A DNA stretch of 64,000 bases from Photobacterium obscurum (GCF_026191635.1 NZ_JAKRRW010000004.1:124001-188000), one strand, 5' to 3'. Positions 8,678 through 18,160 are shown, counted from the stretch's first letter. The notes: generated by a model from the sequence alone, not told the origin. Program-made: numbers and translations.

Positions 8678-8975
8678 AATTTGTAGCTCCTTTTTCTTCC
8701 TCACAGTGCATGATGAGAGCCTTGCCCTGAGTAAGACAGTCCATCACTTTGAAACGGGCTGATTTCAGAATATTGGCCAGGGTTTGCCGGGAGACACCCA
8801 TCTCTATAGCCGCTTCTTGTTGCTGCATTTTCAATAGATCAACCAGTCGTAACGCTTCAAACTCATCATTGGCAAGTTGCACTCGCTCAAGCTGACTCAT
8901 TGGGATCCGGTTGGGTTTAAAGCAACTATCAGCGGGGTGACCACAAACGTTTCTTGGGATTTTGGGTCTTGGCAT
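8652..8975 (-). CDS. DUF134 family helix-turn-helix regulator
   Basis: The 107-residue product starts at 8975 (AGGAGG 7 nt upstream) with MPRPKIPRNVCG, a DUF134 hallmark, followed by CFKPNRIPMSQLERVQL and DEFEALRLVDLLKMQQQEAA. The helix-turn-helix is MGVSRQTLANILKSAR at about residues 60-75, like sigma-70 region 4. It is first in an operon with the NifX-like gene. Two TGGCATATGC palindromes flank its probable promoter, so autoregulation is likely. The Cys residues near the start and end (VCGHPADSC, MHCEE) could sense metal or redox state; that is inference. Confidence 0.8.
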   Translation of the reverse strand: MPRPKIPRNVCGHPADSCFKPNRIPMSQLERVQLANDEFEALRLVDLLKMQQQEAAIEMGVSRQTLANILKSARFKVMDCLTQGKALIMHCEEEKGATNYDHCNSDE

Positions 8976-8990
8976 GAGGCCTCCTGTAAT

Positions 8991-9031
8991 TGGCATATGC
9001 TATTTATACACCTAGTTTTTGGCATATGCCA
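8991..9031 (-). promoter_or_regulatory. Twin TGGCATATGCCA operators around the DUF134 promoter
   Basis: TGGCATATGCTA (8991-9002) and the perfect palindrome TGGCATATGCCA (9020-9031) are 29 bp centre to centre. On the minus strand a TATAAA -10-like element lies between them. The arrangement fits a repressor that blocks both promoter ends. The DUF134 protein is the natural candidate. Confidence 0.65.
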
Positions 9032-9691
9032 GAAACTTTTGTGTGACAAGTACTGTCAATCATGCTTTAAGAGACGGTTTCACATGTTGGATGGCTGTTG
9101 TGAATGATGTAATAAAGGAGTAACTGGCTCTCCCAGTAGACAAAAGTTACCTGTCACATCAGACGCTGGATATGATGGGCATAAGCAAAGTCAAGAGACT
9201 GGTCAATAACGGCCTTCATGCATGCCATTTACGTTTTCCTGTCCAGAAAAAGTCTGGTAAATGACGGTGGACATCAAGAGCATTGAACTCACTGTAGCTT
9301 GGCATGTTGCCCCAGTAGATACCGCGGATATACTTTCTCCAGGCAAGAACCTGCATGGAGTGAAGTATCTTGCTGTTAAGTGCAAACGAAAGGTGAGAGT
9401 GATACAGTGTGGTGAGAAAAATTTAACGCCTGCACCATTGTAGGGCCTCTGCGAAACCGATTCGCTTACGTTTCCCGACCGGCAAGAGACGATGCATAGC
9501 CTGTTGGCACTGGACATTTATATTTGGGTTTTGATAAATTTTCAGCGCTTAAAGGCTTGATTTATAGTTGAGAGATAGGTGCGTTGGAGAAGGCTAATTG
9601 GGGATATGATTATCAATAGAAACTTTTCCAGAGCTGCAATTTGAAATAATAGCTTCTCTAGTTAATGTACCTCGTTTTATGTACCGATGGT
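9032..9691. other. Intergenic region, nothing recognised
   Basis: These 660 bases contain only short open frames on both strands that resemble no family I know and have no ribosome site. It may be decayed coding DNA; I cannot name a source. Confidence 0.5.
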
Positions 9692-9719
9692 AAAAGGTCT
9701 GCCACTGACAGACCTTTTT
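9692..9719 (-). terminator. Intrinsic terminator downstream of the SulP gene
   Basis: AAAAGGTCTG and CAGACCTTTTT form a 10-bp stem with a 7-nt loop. The stem has A/T runs on both sides, so it can act on either strand; it lies 54 nt past the SulP stop. Confidence 0.85.
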
Positions 9720-9772
9720 CTATATCCCGCTCAGAAAGTGAGATTATCAATCAGTTTATGTTTTCTATTTAA

Positions 9773-11263
9773 TTAGTGACCAAATGATTGATTTGCTAGT
9801 TTATCTGGCTTATCAAATATTGCAAATTTACTAATCATCTGTTCTGAATCTTCATTCATTCCGATAATATCCACGATAGACCCATTGTTTATGAATTTGA
9901 TAATAACTTTGTCGAGCGCACCAACAGCAGTTATATCCCAAAAGTGAGCATCAGATAAATCAATCGTGATGTATTTAGTTGGATTATTGAAGTTAAACAT
10001 ATCAATGAAGTTGTAAGCGGACGCAAAGAAAATCTGGCCATGAACTTTATGGATCGTGTGTTCATTGTGAATAACAACATCATCAGTTACTTTCATAATT
10101 TTACGACTATGGTTTGCATAGAAAAATGTTGAAATAACAACACCGACAACAACACCAATGGCAAGGTTATGAGTGAATACAACGGATAGAACCGTAGCGA
10201 TCATAATGACATTAGAGTTAAAAGGATGATGTTTAATATCAATGATTGATTTCCAAGAGAATGTACTAATAGAAACCATAATCATTACAGCCACTAGAGC
10301 AGCCATAGGGATTTGTTTCAGGTAATCCCCAAGAAACACAACCATTATCATAAGGAACACGCCTGATGCTAATGTTGATAGTCGTGTTCGCCCCCCTGAA
10401 CTCATATTAATCATTGATTGTCCAATCATTGCGCAACCAGCCATGCCACCGAATAGCGCAGATACCATGTTCGCGATACCCTGACCTTTACACTCATCAT
10501 TGTTGTCACTCGGTGTATCGGTAATATCATCAATGATTTTTGCAGTCATCATTGATTCAAGAACCCCAACAACAGCCAATGCCAATGAATAAGGGAAGAT
10601 AATCTGTATCGTTTCTATAGAAAACGGCACATTTGGAATCAGGAATACGGGTAATGAATCAGGTAATGACCCCATATCACCTACGGTACGTACATCAATT
10701 TTAAAGAGAACGCTAAATAAAGTTATTGCGATGATACATACGAGTGGGGAAGGTAATAACTTTCCGACTTTAGGTATGTAAGGGAACAGATAAATGATGC
10801 CAAGGCCACAAGCTGTTAAAGCATAAACATGCCATGTAACGTCCGTTAGTTCAGGAAGTTGAGCCATAAATATTAATATAGCTAAGGCATTAACAAAGCC
10901 TGTAACGATTGAACGCGATACAAATCGCATAAAATCACCAAGCTTAAGTAATCCAATAATGTATTGAAGTATGCCAGCGAAAAACGAAGCCGCTAAAAGG
11001 TATTCAAGACCATGATCTTTAACTAATGTTGTCATTAGTAATGCCATAGCACCTGTTGAGGCTGAAATCATGCCTGAGCGAGAGCCTGTGAAAGCAATAA
11101 CGACACAGATTGAGAAAGAAGCGTAAAGACCAACTTTAGGGTCTAAGCCAGCGATGATTGAAAATGCAATAGCCTCTGGTATTAAGGCTAGGGCAACAAC
11201 AATCCCAGATAATAAATCTCCCTTAATGTTGTTGAACCAGTTTTCTTTATAAAAATTAAGCAT
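9773..11263 (-). CDS. SulP family anion transporter with STAS domain
   Basis: The 496-residue product begins with the SulP core: [25 protein letters not shown], the family signature around membrane segments 1-2, followed by [30 protein letters not shown]. Roughly 10-12 membrane segments follow. The C-terminal 95 residues form a STAS domain ([32 protein letters not shown]). SulP proteins carry bicarbonate, sulfate or other anions across the inner membrane, often with Na+ or H+. The large, hydrophilic-poor core and short STAS resemble BicA-like bicarbonate carriers, but substrate cannot be fixed by eye. Composition is AT-rich. An AGAAAGAGA site precedes the ATG. Confidence 0.85.
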   Translation of the reverse strand: MLNFYKENWFNNIKGDLLSGIVVALALIPEAIAFSIIAGLDPKVGLYASFSICVVIAFTGSRSGMISASTGAMALLMTTLVKDHGLEYLLAASFFAGILQYIIGLLKLGDFMRFVSRSIVTGFVNALAILIFMAQLPELTDVTWHVYALTACGLGIIYLFPYIPKVGKLLPSPLVCIIAITLFSVLFKIDVRTVGDMGSLPDSLPVFLIPNVPFSIETIQIIFPYSLALAVVGVLESMMTAKIIDDITDTPSDNNDECKGQGIANMVSALFGGMAGCAMIGQSMINMSSGGRTRLSTLASGVFLMIMVVFLGDYLKQIPMAALVAVMIMVSISTFSWKSIIDIKHHPFNSNVIMIATVLSVVFTHNLAIGVVVGVVISTFFYANHSRKIMKVTDDVVIHNEHTIHKVHGQIFFASAYNFIDMFNFNNPTKYITIDLSDAHFWDITAVGALDKVIIKFINNGSIVDIIGMNEDSEQMISKFAIFDKPDKLANQSFGH

Positions 11264-11349
11264 AATATCTCTTTCTAATAATTTTGTTTGATTTAGATGT
11301 AAAGAGATTCTGGGTTTAAGGCGGCGTAATAATTATTATATCCTCCGTA

Positions 11350-11520
11350 CTAGAGTGTAATAAATAACAGGACTATAAAAGCGATGATAAGTAACACTAA
11401 ATTGAAGTGACCAAAGTTAAGAAAATCATCGCTGATAACAAAATCAATATTGTCAATTGATTTATTTATTTGTTCATTATTATCGAAGTAATAATCGAGT
11501 TCATATTCATCATTTTTCAA
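11350..11520 (-). CDS. Small tail-anchored membrane protein (TTG start), tentative
   Basis: Reading from a TTG at 11520 (AAAGGA 7 nt upstream) gives 56 residues. The first 40 are strongly acidic and polar (KNDEYELDYYFDNNEQ...), and the last 15 are a hydrophobic segment (LVLLIIAFIVLLFITL) ending at the stop. That split is unlikely to arise by chance and suggests a single-pass, tail-anchored protein. It lies 86 nt upstream of the SulP start on the same strand and could be a small accessory subunit. No homologue is recognised. An overlapping ATG frame closes after 16 codons. Confidence 0.5.
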   Translation of the reverse strand: MKNDEYELDYYFDNNEQINKSIDNIDFVISDDFLNFGHFNLVLLIIAFIVLLFITL

Positions 11521-11610
11521 TTATTGATCCTTTTGTTAGATTACAAAATTATCTCAGGAAATGACCAATAGCACCTACAAGTAGATGGCTAGTTACTATC
11601 GGTGATTTCG

Positions 11611-11826
11611 TCAGTTAAATTTGAACCTGTAATATAGCTCTAGATCCTTATCAATTAATTTGAGCACTTTTTGAGCTAAGCCGGTAGGGTTTCGTCTACC
11701 TTGTTCCCAGCTTTTTATAGTTTCCAAGCTTAAACCAAGAGCTTCAGCAAATTCATGTTGATTAACTTTTAGTCTTAATCGGATAGCTTTGATATCTGGG
11801 CTTTCAGTATGATGTTCAATGTTCAT
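11611..11826 (-). CDS. Small XRE-type regulator (NadS/HigA-like)
   Basis: The start at 11826 has AGAAAGG upstream and gives 71 residues; a longer frame from 11859 would add 11. The helix-turn-helix reads IRLRLKVNQHEFAEALGLSLETIKSWEQGRRNPTG, the pattern of NadS/HigA-type antitoxins and Cro/C1 repressors. The C-terminal helix (LKLIDKDLELYY) is short. No toxin-like partner was seen directly upstream or downstream, so antitoxin status is not claimed. It is the first of three small regulators within 1.5 kb. Confidence 0.75.
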   Translation of the reverse strand: MNIEHHTESPDIKAIRLRLKVNQHEFAEALGLSLETIKSWEQGRRNPTGLAQKVLKLIDKDLELYYRFKFN

Positions 11827-12019
11827 AACTAACCTTTCTGATTGCGTGAGAGGGTACATTGTACTTCGTTGTAATTTTATTACAAGAAATAGTTTTAGAA
11901 AAAAATCAGTATGTGAGATTCCAAAAATTAACTGTTGAAATAAATTAATTTTGAATGGATTATATATTTAACCAGTTAAGGCGCTTAATAAAACAATATA
12001 TTTAAAAGGTTTAAATAAT

Positions 12020-12373
12020 ATGGATTTTACGCATGTTACTGAAATTAAAGAACTAAGTGAAGAAGCTAAAGCATTTCTTGTGTATTTCGTGTCTCAAGAT
12101 TTAACTAATATTGCTGACAATCTTTGCTTTTTACCGTGTAATATACCGTTTGGTAGCAAAACTATCAAATACAAAACGGCATTTAATAATGACCTGGATG
12201 GGCGATTAGAATACTGGATTGTGTTCGATAAAGATAAAGTTACTGGTGTCGCACAGAGGTTAACATACGAGGATAAGTTTGAAACATCTTTTATACATTT
12301 CAAGCTTAATCATGAAAGCGATACTTACTTGAAAGCGACAATATCTAAAATGCCAATGGTTATAATGGGTTAG
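12020..12373 (+). CDS. Uncharacterised 117-residue protein
   Basis: I do not recognise this protein. It is soluble, AT-rich in codon use, with a possible mixed alpha/beta fold (KTIKYKTAF, LEYWIVFDKDKVTGVAQRLTYEDKFETSFIHFKL looks like a three-strand meander). It precedes and touches an XRE regulator gene (stop codon overlaps the GTG alternative start at 12373), so the two are likely co-transcribed. This toxin-before-antitoxin order resembles HigBA-type modules, but the sequence does not look like HigB. Confidence 0.6.
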   Translation: MDFTHVTEIKELSEEAKAFLVYFVSQDLTNIADNLCFLPCNIPFGSKTIKYKTAFNNDLDGRLEYWIVFDKDKVTGVAQRLTYEDKFETSFIHFKLNHESDTYLKATISKMPMVIMG

Positions 12374-12648
12374 TGTACATGATTAATGAAGTATTGATTG
12401 ATTTGCGTACTTTCTTTCGTCTCAACCAAAGTGAATTGGCGAAGAATTTAGGTTGCAGCAAATCACATATTAGTGAAATAGAAACAGGTAAGAAGAAGGT
12501 CACAATAGACTTACTAAATAATTATTGTGAGTTTTTCAACCTTCCTTTGTCATCAATTGTTTCACTCTGTGAGAGACAACCGTTATCAATTAAACAAACT
12601 GATTTACTTAGAGCGTTTAAGTGTTGGCGGAGAATCAATGAAAAGTGA
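12373..12648 (+). CDS. XRE family helix-turn-helix protein
   Basis: The 89-91 residue product (start GTG 12373 or ATG 12379) has a clear Cro/C1 motif: DLRTFFRLNQSELAKNLGCSKSHISEIETGKKKVTIDLLNNYCEFFNLPLSSI. The C-terminus LLRAFKCWRRINEK is basic. It overlaps the upstream 117-residue gene, implying coupled translation, and probably represses the pair. Confidence 0.75.
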   Translation: MYMINEVLIDLRTFFRLNQSELAKNLGCSKSHISEIETGKKKVTIDLLNNYCEFFNLPLSSIVSLCERQPLSIKQTDLLRAFKCWRRINEK

Positions 12649-12819
12649 ATTGCTTTGCTAATAACATTGCAACTAAAAAAAGTTAAACCATTTAGTCCGA
12701 AAGTTATTAGGCAACGACAAAGTAATTATTGTTGATAAAACAGGCTTTGATATTGGTTTGATTTATTATAGTTGTTGTGAATGTGTGGTGGTAAAAATAC
12801 ATGCTGGTGAATAGTTTAG
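12649..12819 (+). other. Open frame fragment without a start
   Basis: A frame open for about 45 codons ends at a TAG just before 12820 and reads LGNDKVIIVDKTGFDIGLIYY. It has no ATG, GTG or TTG in a suitable place and is preceded by an in-frame stop. It is probably a gene remnant in the small-regulator cluster. Confidence 0.35.
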
Positions 12820-13104
12820 ATGAATATTAGCGGATACAAGATCAGGGCATTACGCCTACAACGAAAGATGCGAAGTGGTGAGTGCGCTATGCACCTGGAC
12901 ATTACAACCACGTACCTATCACTAATCGAAAATGGCAAAAACAAACCATCGAAGAAGGTTATTGATAAAGCTGTAAGCTTATTTGATGTTCCGCCTTCCT
13001 ACTTCCTGGAAATTTCAAAAGAATTCGATGAAGTCATGGAAATGTCATTCAAGCTGAACGAAATAGAGAAGATAGTATTAAGTTCGATAATTAGTAAGCA
13101 CTGA
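12820..13104 (+). CDS. XRE family helix-turn-helix protein
   Basis: The 94-residue product carries a Cro/C1-type helix-turn-helix near its start: IRALRLQRKMRSGECAMHLDITTTYLSLIENGKNKPSKKVIDKAVSLFDVPPSYF. The remaining 30 residues form a helix that could dimerise. The ribosome site is weak (TGGTGAATAGTTTAG). It is the third small regulator of this type in 1.5 kb and may belong to a decayed phage, plasmid or integrative element; no integrase is present in the window. Confidence 0.7.
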   Translation: MNISGYKIRALRLQRKMRSGECAMHLDITTTYLSLIENGKNKPSKKVIDKAVSLFDVPPSYFLEISKEFDEVMEMSFKLNEIEKIVLSSIISKH

Positions 13105-13426
13105 AAATGAAGTTAGTCCAATTTGAAAAGTTATATTTAAATCTGAGTTACAAGCCCAGAGTGAGATAGCAAACGATGTACGTTTTTTGACTAAATTCGG
13201 TGATTTTGACTTGTAATCGATTTATAATTTTATACTTCTATATTTGATAATTATAAGGTGATTTTCGAGCTTTTTCTTAGCATCTTGATGTTCTACCCGC
13301 GTCAGTCTGCGAAAATAAGTTCCCCTTTATTTGAAATTCTGTTTCCTGCTGTCTGTACGATGAACATTGGAGCTGTGAAGAGATTGAAAAAATCGGCTCT
13401 GTTGTAAATAATTTGATGAGAAATGT
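13105..13426. other. Intergenic region beside the ISAs1 relic
   Basis: No gene or convincing signal is visible here. Degenerate frames on the minus strand run on from the IS relic. Confidence 0.45.
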
Positions 13427-13900
13427 CTAGCCAGTGGTAGGGTTACTGGTAAACAACCTCAACAATGAAGTAGGGCGGGAGCATACTTTGTTAATTAATT
13501 CCTCAAAGAATACTTCCGCTCGATAATTATCATTCAAACTCATTTTTTCAATTTGTTCCGCTGACTCGCTGCCCCACAGTAATCTTCATTAAGCATTTTC
13601 ATTACGAACCGCCGGAATAGACCATATTTTTAATTGTGCCTTCCATTTTGATGCGCGATGTATCTTGCTTTACTTCAGCAACAACACTATGCAGGATACG
13701 AGCGATGATGTGACGATGAGGAACTCCACTGTTAAAAGGCCGATGTTGCTTCAACCAATCAGTTTTGAATTACCGTAATTCTCAATATCTCGCCAGCCTT
13801 CAGCACCCGCCATGATTGCGCTGAATTTTGTAAGGACATAAAAAAAGGAAACCAATAAATGATTTCCGATTTTCTCTCATTAGAAGGGGCAGTCAACCGA
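13427..13900 (-). mobile_element. ISAs1-family (H-repeat type) transposase remnant, internally deleted
   Basis: On the minus strand the N-terminal ISAs1 signature can be read at about 13835-13765 (SAIMAGAEGWRDIENYGNSKL); a frameshift follows and then WLKQHRPFNSGVPH. The sequence next joins what looks like the extreme C-terminus (AEVKQDTSRI, then CGAASQRNKLKKMSLNDNYRAEVFF), so the DDE catalytic core of about 250 residues is missing. Several frameshifts and stops make it non-functional. No clear terminal inverted repeats were found. The boundaries are approximate. Confidence 0.65.
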
Positions 13901-13965
13901 TCTTTAACTGATCAGCATTGCGGTTAAATACCGGGACTATGATTGATTTACGCAATAAACATAAA

Positions 13966-16900
13966 TTACTTACTTAGCTTCAGGTTAATTCGGTTCCACT
14001 CAATCATTTTAACGGATCCATCTCCGTTAGAATGTTCAGATTCAGAGGTATAGTAACCCCCCTCATCATTTGGCAAGAATGGACGATCACTACTAAGGTA
14101 AGCAACAAACGGCACAGCCGCTTCCCAGTCGCCTTTGCCAAGTCGAGTATCATCAATGATGGTGTATTTCATAAACCTGTTGTTAGTTGTAACTACACAA
14201 AAGTTCAGAGAATCCATTGCAACAGGTGCAACTTTGTCAAGGGTTAAATCGTTAACGTCATCTTGACAGCCTACGTATCGCTGCGCATAGACTCTAATAA
14301 TATTATGATTAAATACTTGCTCCGTGCCTACCTGCTTCATAAGCAAGAACAAATTCATACCTTCACCATACTTAGCCCGCTCTTCATCAGTGGGTGCTTT
14401 TACACCAGCAACCCCTGCAAAGTTCATTCGGGTACTATAGAGCCCCGTATAACGGGCATTACCATTCAAGCTACTATCGACAATCGTAAAGGTCGGATCC
14501 AACTCAATATCCTTGGTCGATTTACCAGCCTTAGGCGGGACTATCTTAATTTGTTTGGTTGGGGTGAATGAAGAATCCAGTGCCAGATGATTACGGCTTT
14601 CTTCTTCGGTAATGAAGATATTCAGCAAAGCCTCATCGCCATAACGGTCATAATTAAGCAGCGTTGTTTCACCATTGTTCGGATTCATCGATACATATTT
14701 GCGCTTGTCAACTCCAGCATGAGTATTCCTAACCGTAAAACTACGTTTTCCCAATGCTGAAGGAAGATCTAAAGTCACCTGCTTCATCGGAACGTACTCA
14801 AACGCCTCCAACTCAGTCACAATCCCAGGATGCTTGGCCTTATTAACTTTGCCTTCAGCAATTAACACTTTCGACTTGTAATTACGGCTGCTTTTAGCAA
14901 CAACTTTGACCTTATACTCACCCGCAGAATGAATTTCTAACTGACCCGTATTCGCCGAAACCATTCCTACAACATCGTACGGTGAATACCCCAGGTAATA
15001 GTTAATCTCACCTTCACCATTTTCTACTGACGGCATAATAGCTTGGTCTCGCTGATACGAAGCTTCTGGGTATGTAACAGAAAGCGGGTTGTCTGCTTGG
15101 GTGATCCTTACTGAGAATGTAGTTATAGCTGGTTTATAACCATCACCACCGGAGTCACTTACTTCCACCGTTGTTGTACCTACATTAAGTATGGTCATCT
15201 CACCAGTATGACTATCCACCTCAACAACATCCGGATGGCGGGTTTCCGGAGAAAGACGATAGCTTAACTCACCTTTCTTTCCGTGCACGGTTGGTGGACT
15301 AATGGTTGGTTGTCCGCCAGAAAAAACAGCATTAACCCCTTTGTCCACAAAAAGCGTTGAATCCGCAGCTGCAATCACAAGAGACATCTCATGAGGTGCA
15401 GATTTCAAGAAATCATGACTTTCAAGGCTTATCACATCAAATTTTGCCGTGCCGTGTTTGTGTACCTTAAAACATTCTCGGTCAGTGTTGTATGTAGCAA
15501 TAGCCTTATCACTATCGGCTTGAGGAGAGAGTGATAACGTTCCTTTGTTACCACTAATATTAGCATCAGCGACCGGAATACACAGATTCGGTGAGTATTC
15601 CGCTGCAATATCCTTCACTTCAAATTCTGGATGCTCACCTTTTGCAACATTGATTTTTAATGTTGCAGAGCTTGGCAGGTAATACAGCCCCCCATCATCG
15701 GTTGCTGTCAGTGTCGCCAGCCCTGCGTGCTCAATCGTCAACTGCTCTCCATGTACAGAAACAACATCAGAAGAACCTCTAAATGTCAGCTGACCTTTCT
15801 GTCCTTTCATAACAGGAGTCACAGTCTGTAGTTGTTCTTTTCCTGAAAAGGTACGGTTAATGGTTAGCTCAACGAGCTTAGGGCGACTAGCTTTCTGTAC
15901 ATCATATGTAAACCTTGCTGAAGACGGCTTATAGTTACCATTGCCATCATCGTTGGCAATCAAGGTCGCTGCACCTACGCCAATTATTTTTGGCAGGTGG
16001 GTATTTGAATCAATGGCAATAACATTATCACCTGACTCAACTCGATAGGTCACCTGACCCTTCATGTTATTGATCGCGGGTTGGATAATATGATTCGGTT
16101 GATAGACAAAGTTACTAGAGCTAACGGTCAGGTTAGGGCGATCAGCCTTTAGGATTTCCACCTTAAAATATGCCTTGCGCTCATCATCGGTATAACCTGA
16201 ACCGAGCTCATTGGTCACTTCAATCACGACGCAGCCTGTTTTATGAATCGTCATATAACCAGTATGAGCATCCACGGCGAGCACATCACTATCTTTAGAA
16301 CTTTCAGCAAGCTTGAAAGAAAATGTTCCCATGTCGTCGCCACTGATTTGCTTAGGTGACAAAGTCATATGCTCAGAATAGTCGCGTGAAAGATCATCGT
16401 ATCCCAAAATATCAGGATTAACGGCTTTAATTACCACTTCAAACTCAACGGACTTCGGTTGATAGCGACGGTTACCGTTGTCGGTCACGATAACTCGAGC
16501 GGTACCAGGGATCCCATAATGAATGAACTCACCAGTCTGGCTGTTAATAGCTAGGAGGTTACTGCTTTCTGGCGCAAGCTCGAAAGTCAGGGAGCCTTGA
16601 TTCCCCCGAACATAATAAGAAAGATTTTTTGCATCGGTATCAAGCGCTGAGATTGTCGTTCTCGATGCAGACAAATTATAGTTTGTGCCTTTCCCGACAT
16701 GAACCGTAAAAGTTGCAGAAGAAGATTGATAAGTCGGGCTCGTATCTTCGACAATGATACGTACATCTCCCGGATTTAAAATAGTAAGCAACCCAGTATA
16801 TTGTTCGACAGAAACAATATCCTTCGCTTCACCATCAGCTAGGCGATACGATAATGTTCCATAAACATTTAACACTGATGAATGGGATTTTGCTAAATTT

Positions 16901-17064
16901 GAGTATTCAATATCAATATCATTGGCCTTTAAAGGTTCACGATATACTTTTTCATTCTTAAACGGTTGAAGAGTTGTATCTGAAGGCGATGAATCGCCTC
17001 CTCCCCCACAACCAGATATACTTAGCATAATGCCAATTAACAATGTTGCGAATAAATATTTCAT
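13966..17064 (-). CDS. Large repeat-containing surface lipoprotein
   Basis: The 1032-residue product starts with a lipoprotein signal: a hydrophobic stretch, then the lipobox LSISGC with Cys19 and a Gly/Ser linker. The body consists of about eight or nine degenerate modules of 80-95 residues. Each closes with a motif like DDGNGNYKPSSARFTYDV followed by an A-x-x-P linker (KASRP, KADRP, QADNP, KAKHP), a pattern of cadherin-like or Ig-like beta-sandwich repeats. The last 170 residues (NARYTGLYSTRMNFAG onward) are non-repetitive and may be a functional tip. Export to the periplasm or outer membrane is likely. The gene is alone. It could be an adhesin; no ligand is inferable. Confidence 0.7.
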   Translation of the reverse strand: MKYLFATLLIGIMLSISGCGGGGDSSPSDTTLQPFKNEKVYREPLKANDIDIEYSNLAKSHSSVLNVYGTLSYRLADGEAKDIVSVEQYTGLLTILNPGDVRIIVEDTSPTYQSSSATFTVHVGKGTNYNLSASRTTISALDTDAKNLSYYVRGNQGSLTFELAPESSNLLAINSQTGEFIHYGIPGTARVIVTDNGNRRYQPKSVEFEVVIKAVNPDILGYDDLSRDYSEHMTLSPKQISGDDMGTFSFKLAESSKDSDVLAVDAHTGYMTIHKTGCVVIEVTNELGSGYTDDERKAYFKVEILKADRPNLTVSSSNFVYQPNHIIQPAINNMKGQVTYRVESGDNVIAIDSNTHLPKIIGVGAATLIANDDGNGNYKPSSARFTYDVQKASRPKLVELTINRTFSGKEQLQTVTPVMKGQKGQLTFRGSSDVVSVHGEQLTIEHAGLATLTATDDGGLYYLPSSATLKINVAKGEHPEFEVKDIAAEYSPNLCIPVADANISGNKGTLSLSPQADSDKAIATYNTDRECFKVHKHGTAKFDVISLESHDFLKSAPHEMSLVIAAADSTLFVDKGVNAVFSGGQPTISPPTVHGKKGELSYRLSPETRHPDVVEVDSHTGEMTILNVGTTTVEVSDSGGDGYKPAITTFSVRITQADNPLSVTYPEASYQRDQAIMPSVENGEGEINYYLGYSPYDVVGMVSANTGQLEIHSAGEYKVKVVAKSSRNYKSKVLIAEGKVNKAKHPGIVTELEAFEYVPMKQVTLDLPSALGKRSFTVRNTHAGVDKRKYVSMNPNNGETTLLNYDRYGDEALLNIFITEEESRNHLALDSSFTPTKQIKIVPPKAGKSTKDIELDPTFTIVDSSLNGNARYTGLYSTRMNFAGVAGVKAPTDEERAKYGEGMNLFLLMKQVGTEQVFNHNIIRVYAQRYVGCQDDVNDLTLDKVAPVAMDSLNFCVVTTNNRFMKYTIIDDTRLGKGDWEAAVPFVAYLSSDRPFLPNDEGGYYTSESEHSNGDGSVKMIEWNRINLKLSK

Positions 17065-17839
17065 AGTTAGGCAGCCTTATAGCAAAAATTATCACATCAT
17101 TTGAATAATGGATGTATAAAAGTTGCACCGTTATTGAGCGTTGTTTTATTTGGGGGTGATTATAAGACTCCAATAGGTTTTATATCAATTATATTTCTAA
17201 CAAATCAAAATAGACTTATTTGAAAATATGGGAAAGCACTATCGTAACAAAATACAGTTGAAAACTAATTGTATGATATTTAAGGGGAATAAAATGCAAC
17301 ATAAGCTAATCCTCCCCTTTGGTAATCGTTTCGTAAATGATAGTTTCCATTATTGAGATTAAACATTGGTAATGGTAACTGCGAACAGATACTGAGATTA
17401 TTTAAAACAATTAAAATTAAAATTAAAACTTAAACTGTTAATGTATATTTGCAATGCACATTAAATTCACCACTAAAATACTACGCTGTTCCAATTGTAT
17501 TATATATGCGTGCACTTAATGGTATCTCGCGAGACATTTCTGGCGGTTATAGCTCGAAGTATAAATTTGACAGTGGAGCCAATGTAGTAACTGCGGATTC
17601 TTTCGGGTATCGCTCGATGAGCAGGACACTTCCAGAACAAAAAATGAACTAATTGTGTTTGCGAACGGAGTGGGATTCCAGATCGCCTGCTGATTCGAAG
17701 AAAATAAATCTAGTGTCCAGCTTCATTGGCCAGAATTTTTTGCAATACTCCCTAAAAGCGAATTTTATGAATTGGTTCACACTTCTTTGCATGTATGTGT
17801 GCAAGCATTGGCGCACGCATGTAATTGCAAGGTGGTAAC
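17065..17839. other. Intergenic region with one hairpin
   Basis: About 775 AT-rich bases hold no convincing gene. CATGTATGTGTGC and GCGCACGCATG at 17790-17822 form an imperfect inverted repeat just upstream of the small gene at 17840. Confidence 0.5.
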
Positions 17840-18016
17840 ATGGATCAAGCTAACGAATTACGAGAATATTTTATTGAAGAGAAGAGAGTGCAGGTTTTAG
17901 ATATCCTGAAAAAACTTCGCAATTCAATTCTCAGAGGAGAAAGACATGAAGTTTCTGTACTTCTAATAGAGTTAAATCAAGCATATATGGCGTTTGAGGC
18001 GATTTACTTACCATAA
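17840..18016 (+). CDS. Small uncharacterised protein (58 residues)
   Basis: The ATG at 17840 has AAGGTGG 5 nt upstream. The product is all-helical in appearance and highly charged (NELREYFIEEKRVQVLDILKKLRN, then LIELNQAYMAFEAIYLP), with no signal peptide. I do not recognise it. It lies 400 bases before the groES relic and ahead of an octamer repeat. Confidence 0.5.
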   Translation: MDQANELREYFIEEKRVQVLDILKKLRNSILRGERHEVSVLLIELNQAYMAFEAIYLP

Positions 18017-18089
18017 CACTCGAGTTTTGAATTATATTTTCATACGCACATCGTGTCTTCTTGTTATCAGCGAATTTTTATTTAGACTG

Positions 18090-18160
18090 AAAAGTTTAAA
18101 AGTTTAAAAGTTTAAAAGTTTAAAAGTTTAAAGGTTTAAAGGTTTAAAGGTTTAAAGGTT
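18090..18160. repeat. Tandem octamer repeat, 9 units
   Basis: Five copies of AAAAGTTT are followed by four of AAAGGTTT (the last one base short) without interruption. This is a simple-sequence repeat whose copy number can vary by slippage. It lies about 170 bases upstream of the heat-shock-like promoter, not inside a reading frame. Confidence 0.95.

Noticed and set aside
9203..9517. 104-residue frame on the minus strand and 60-residue frame on the plus strand in the 9.0-9.7 kb gap
   Set aside because: No recognised family, no Shine-Dalgarno sequence and no consistent codon bias; probably decayed DNA.
11611..12648. HigBA-type toxin-antitoxin module
   Set aside because: The regulators fit antitoxins but no partner resembles HigB, RelE or other known toxins.
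17449..17838. Two consecutive small frames upstream of the 58-residue gene
   Set aside because: No start signals, no similarity and no hydrophobic or repeat pattern to support translation.
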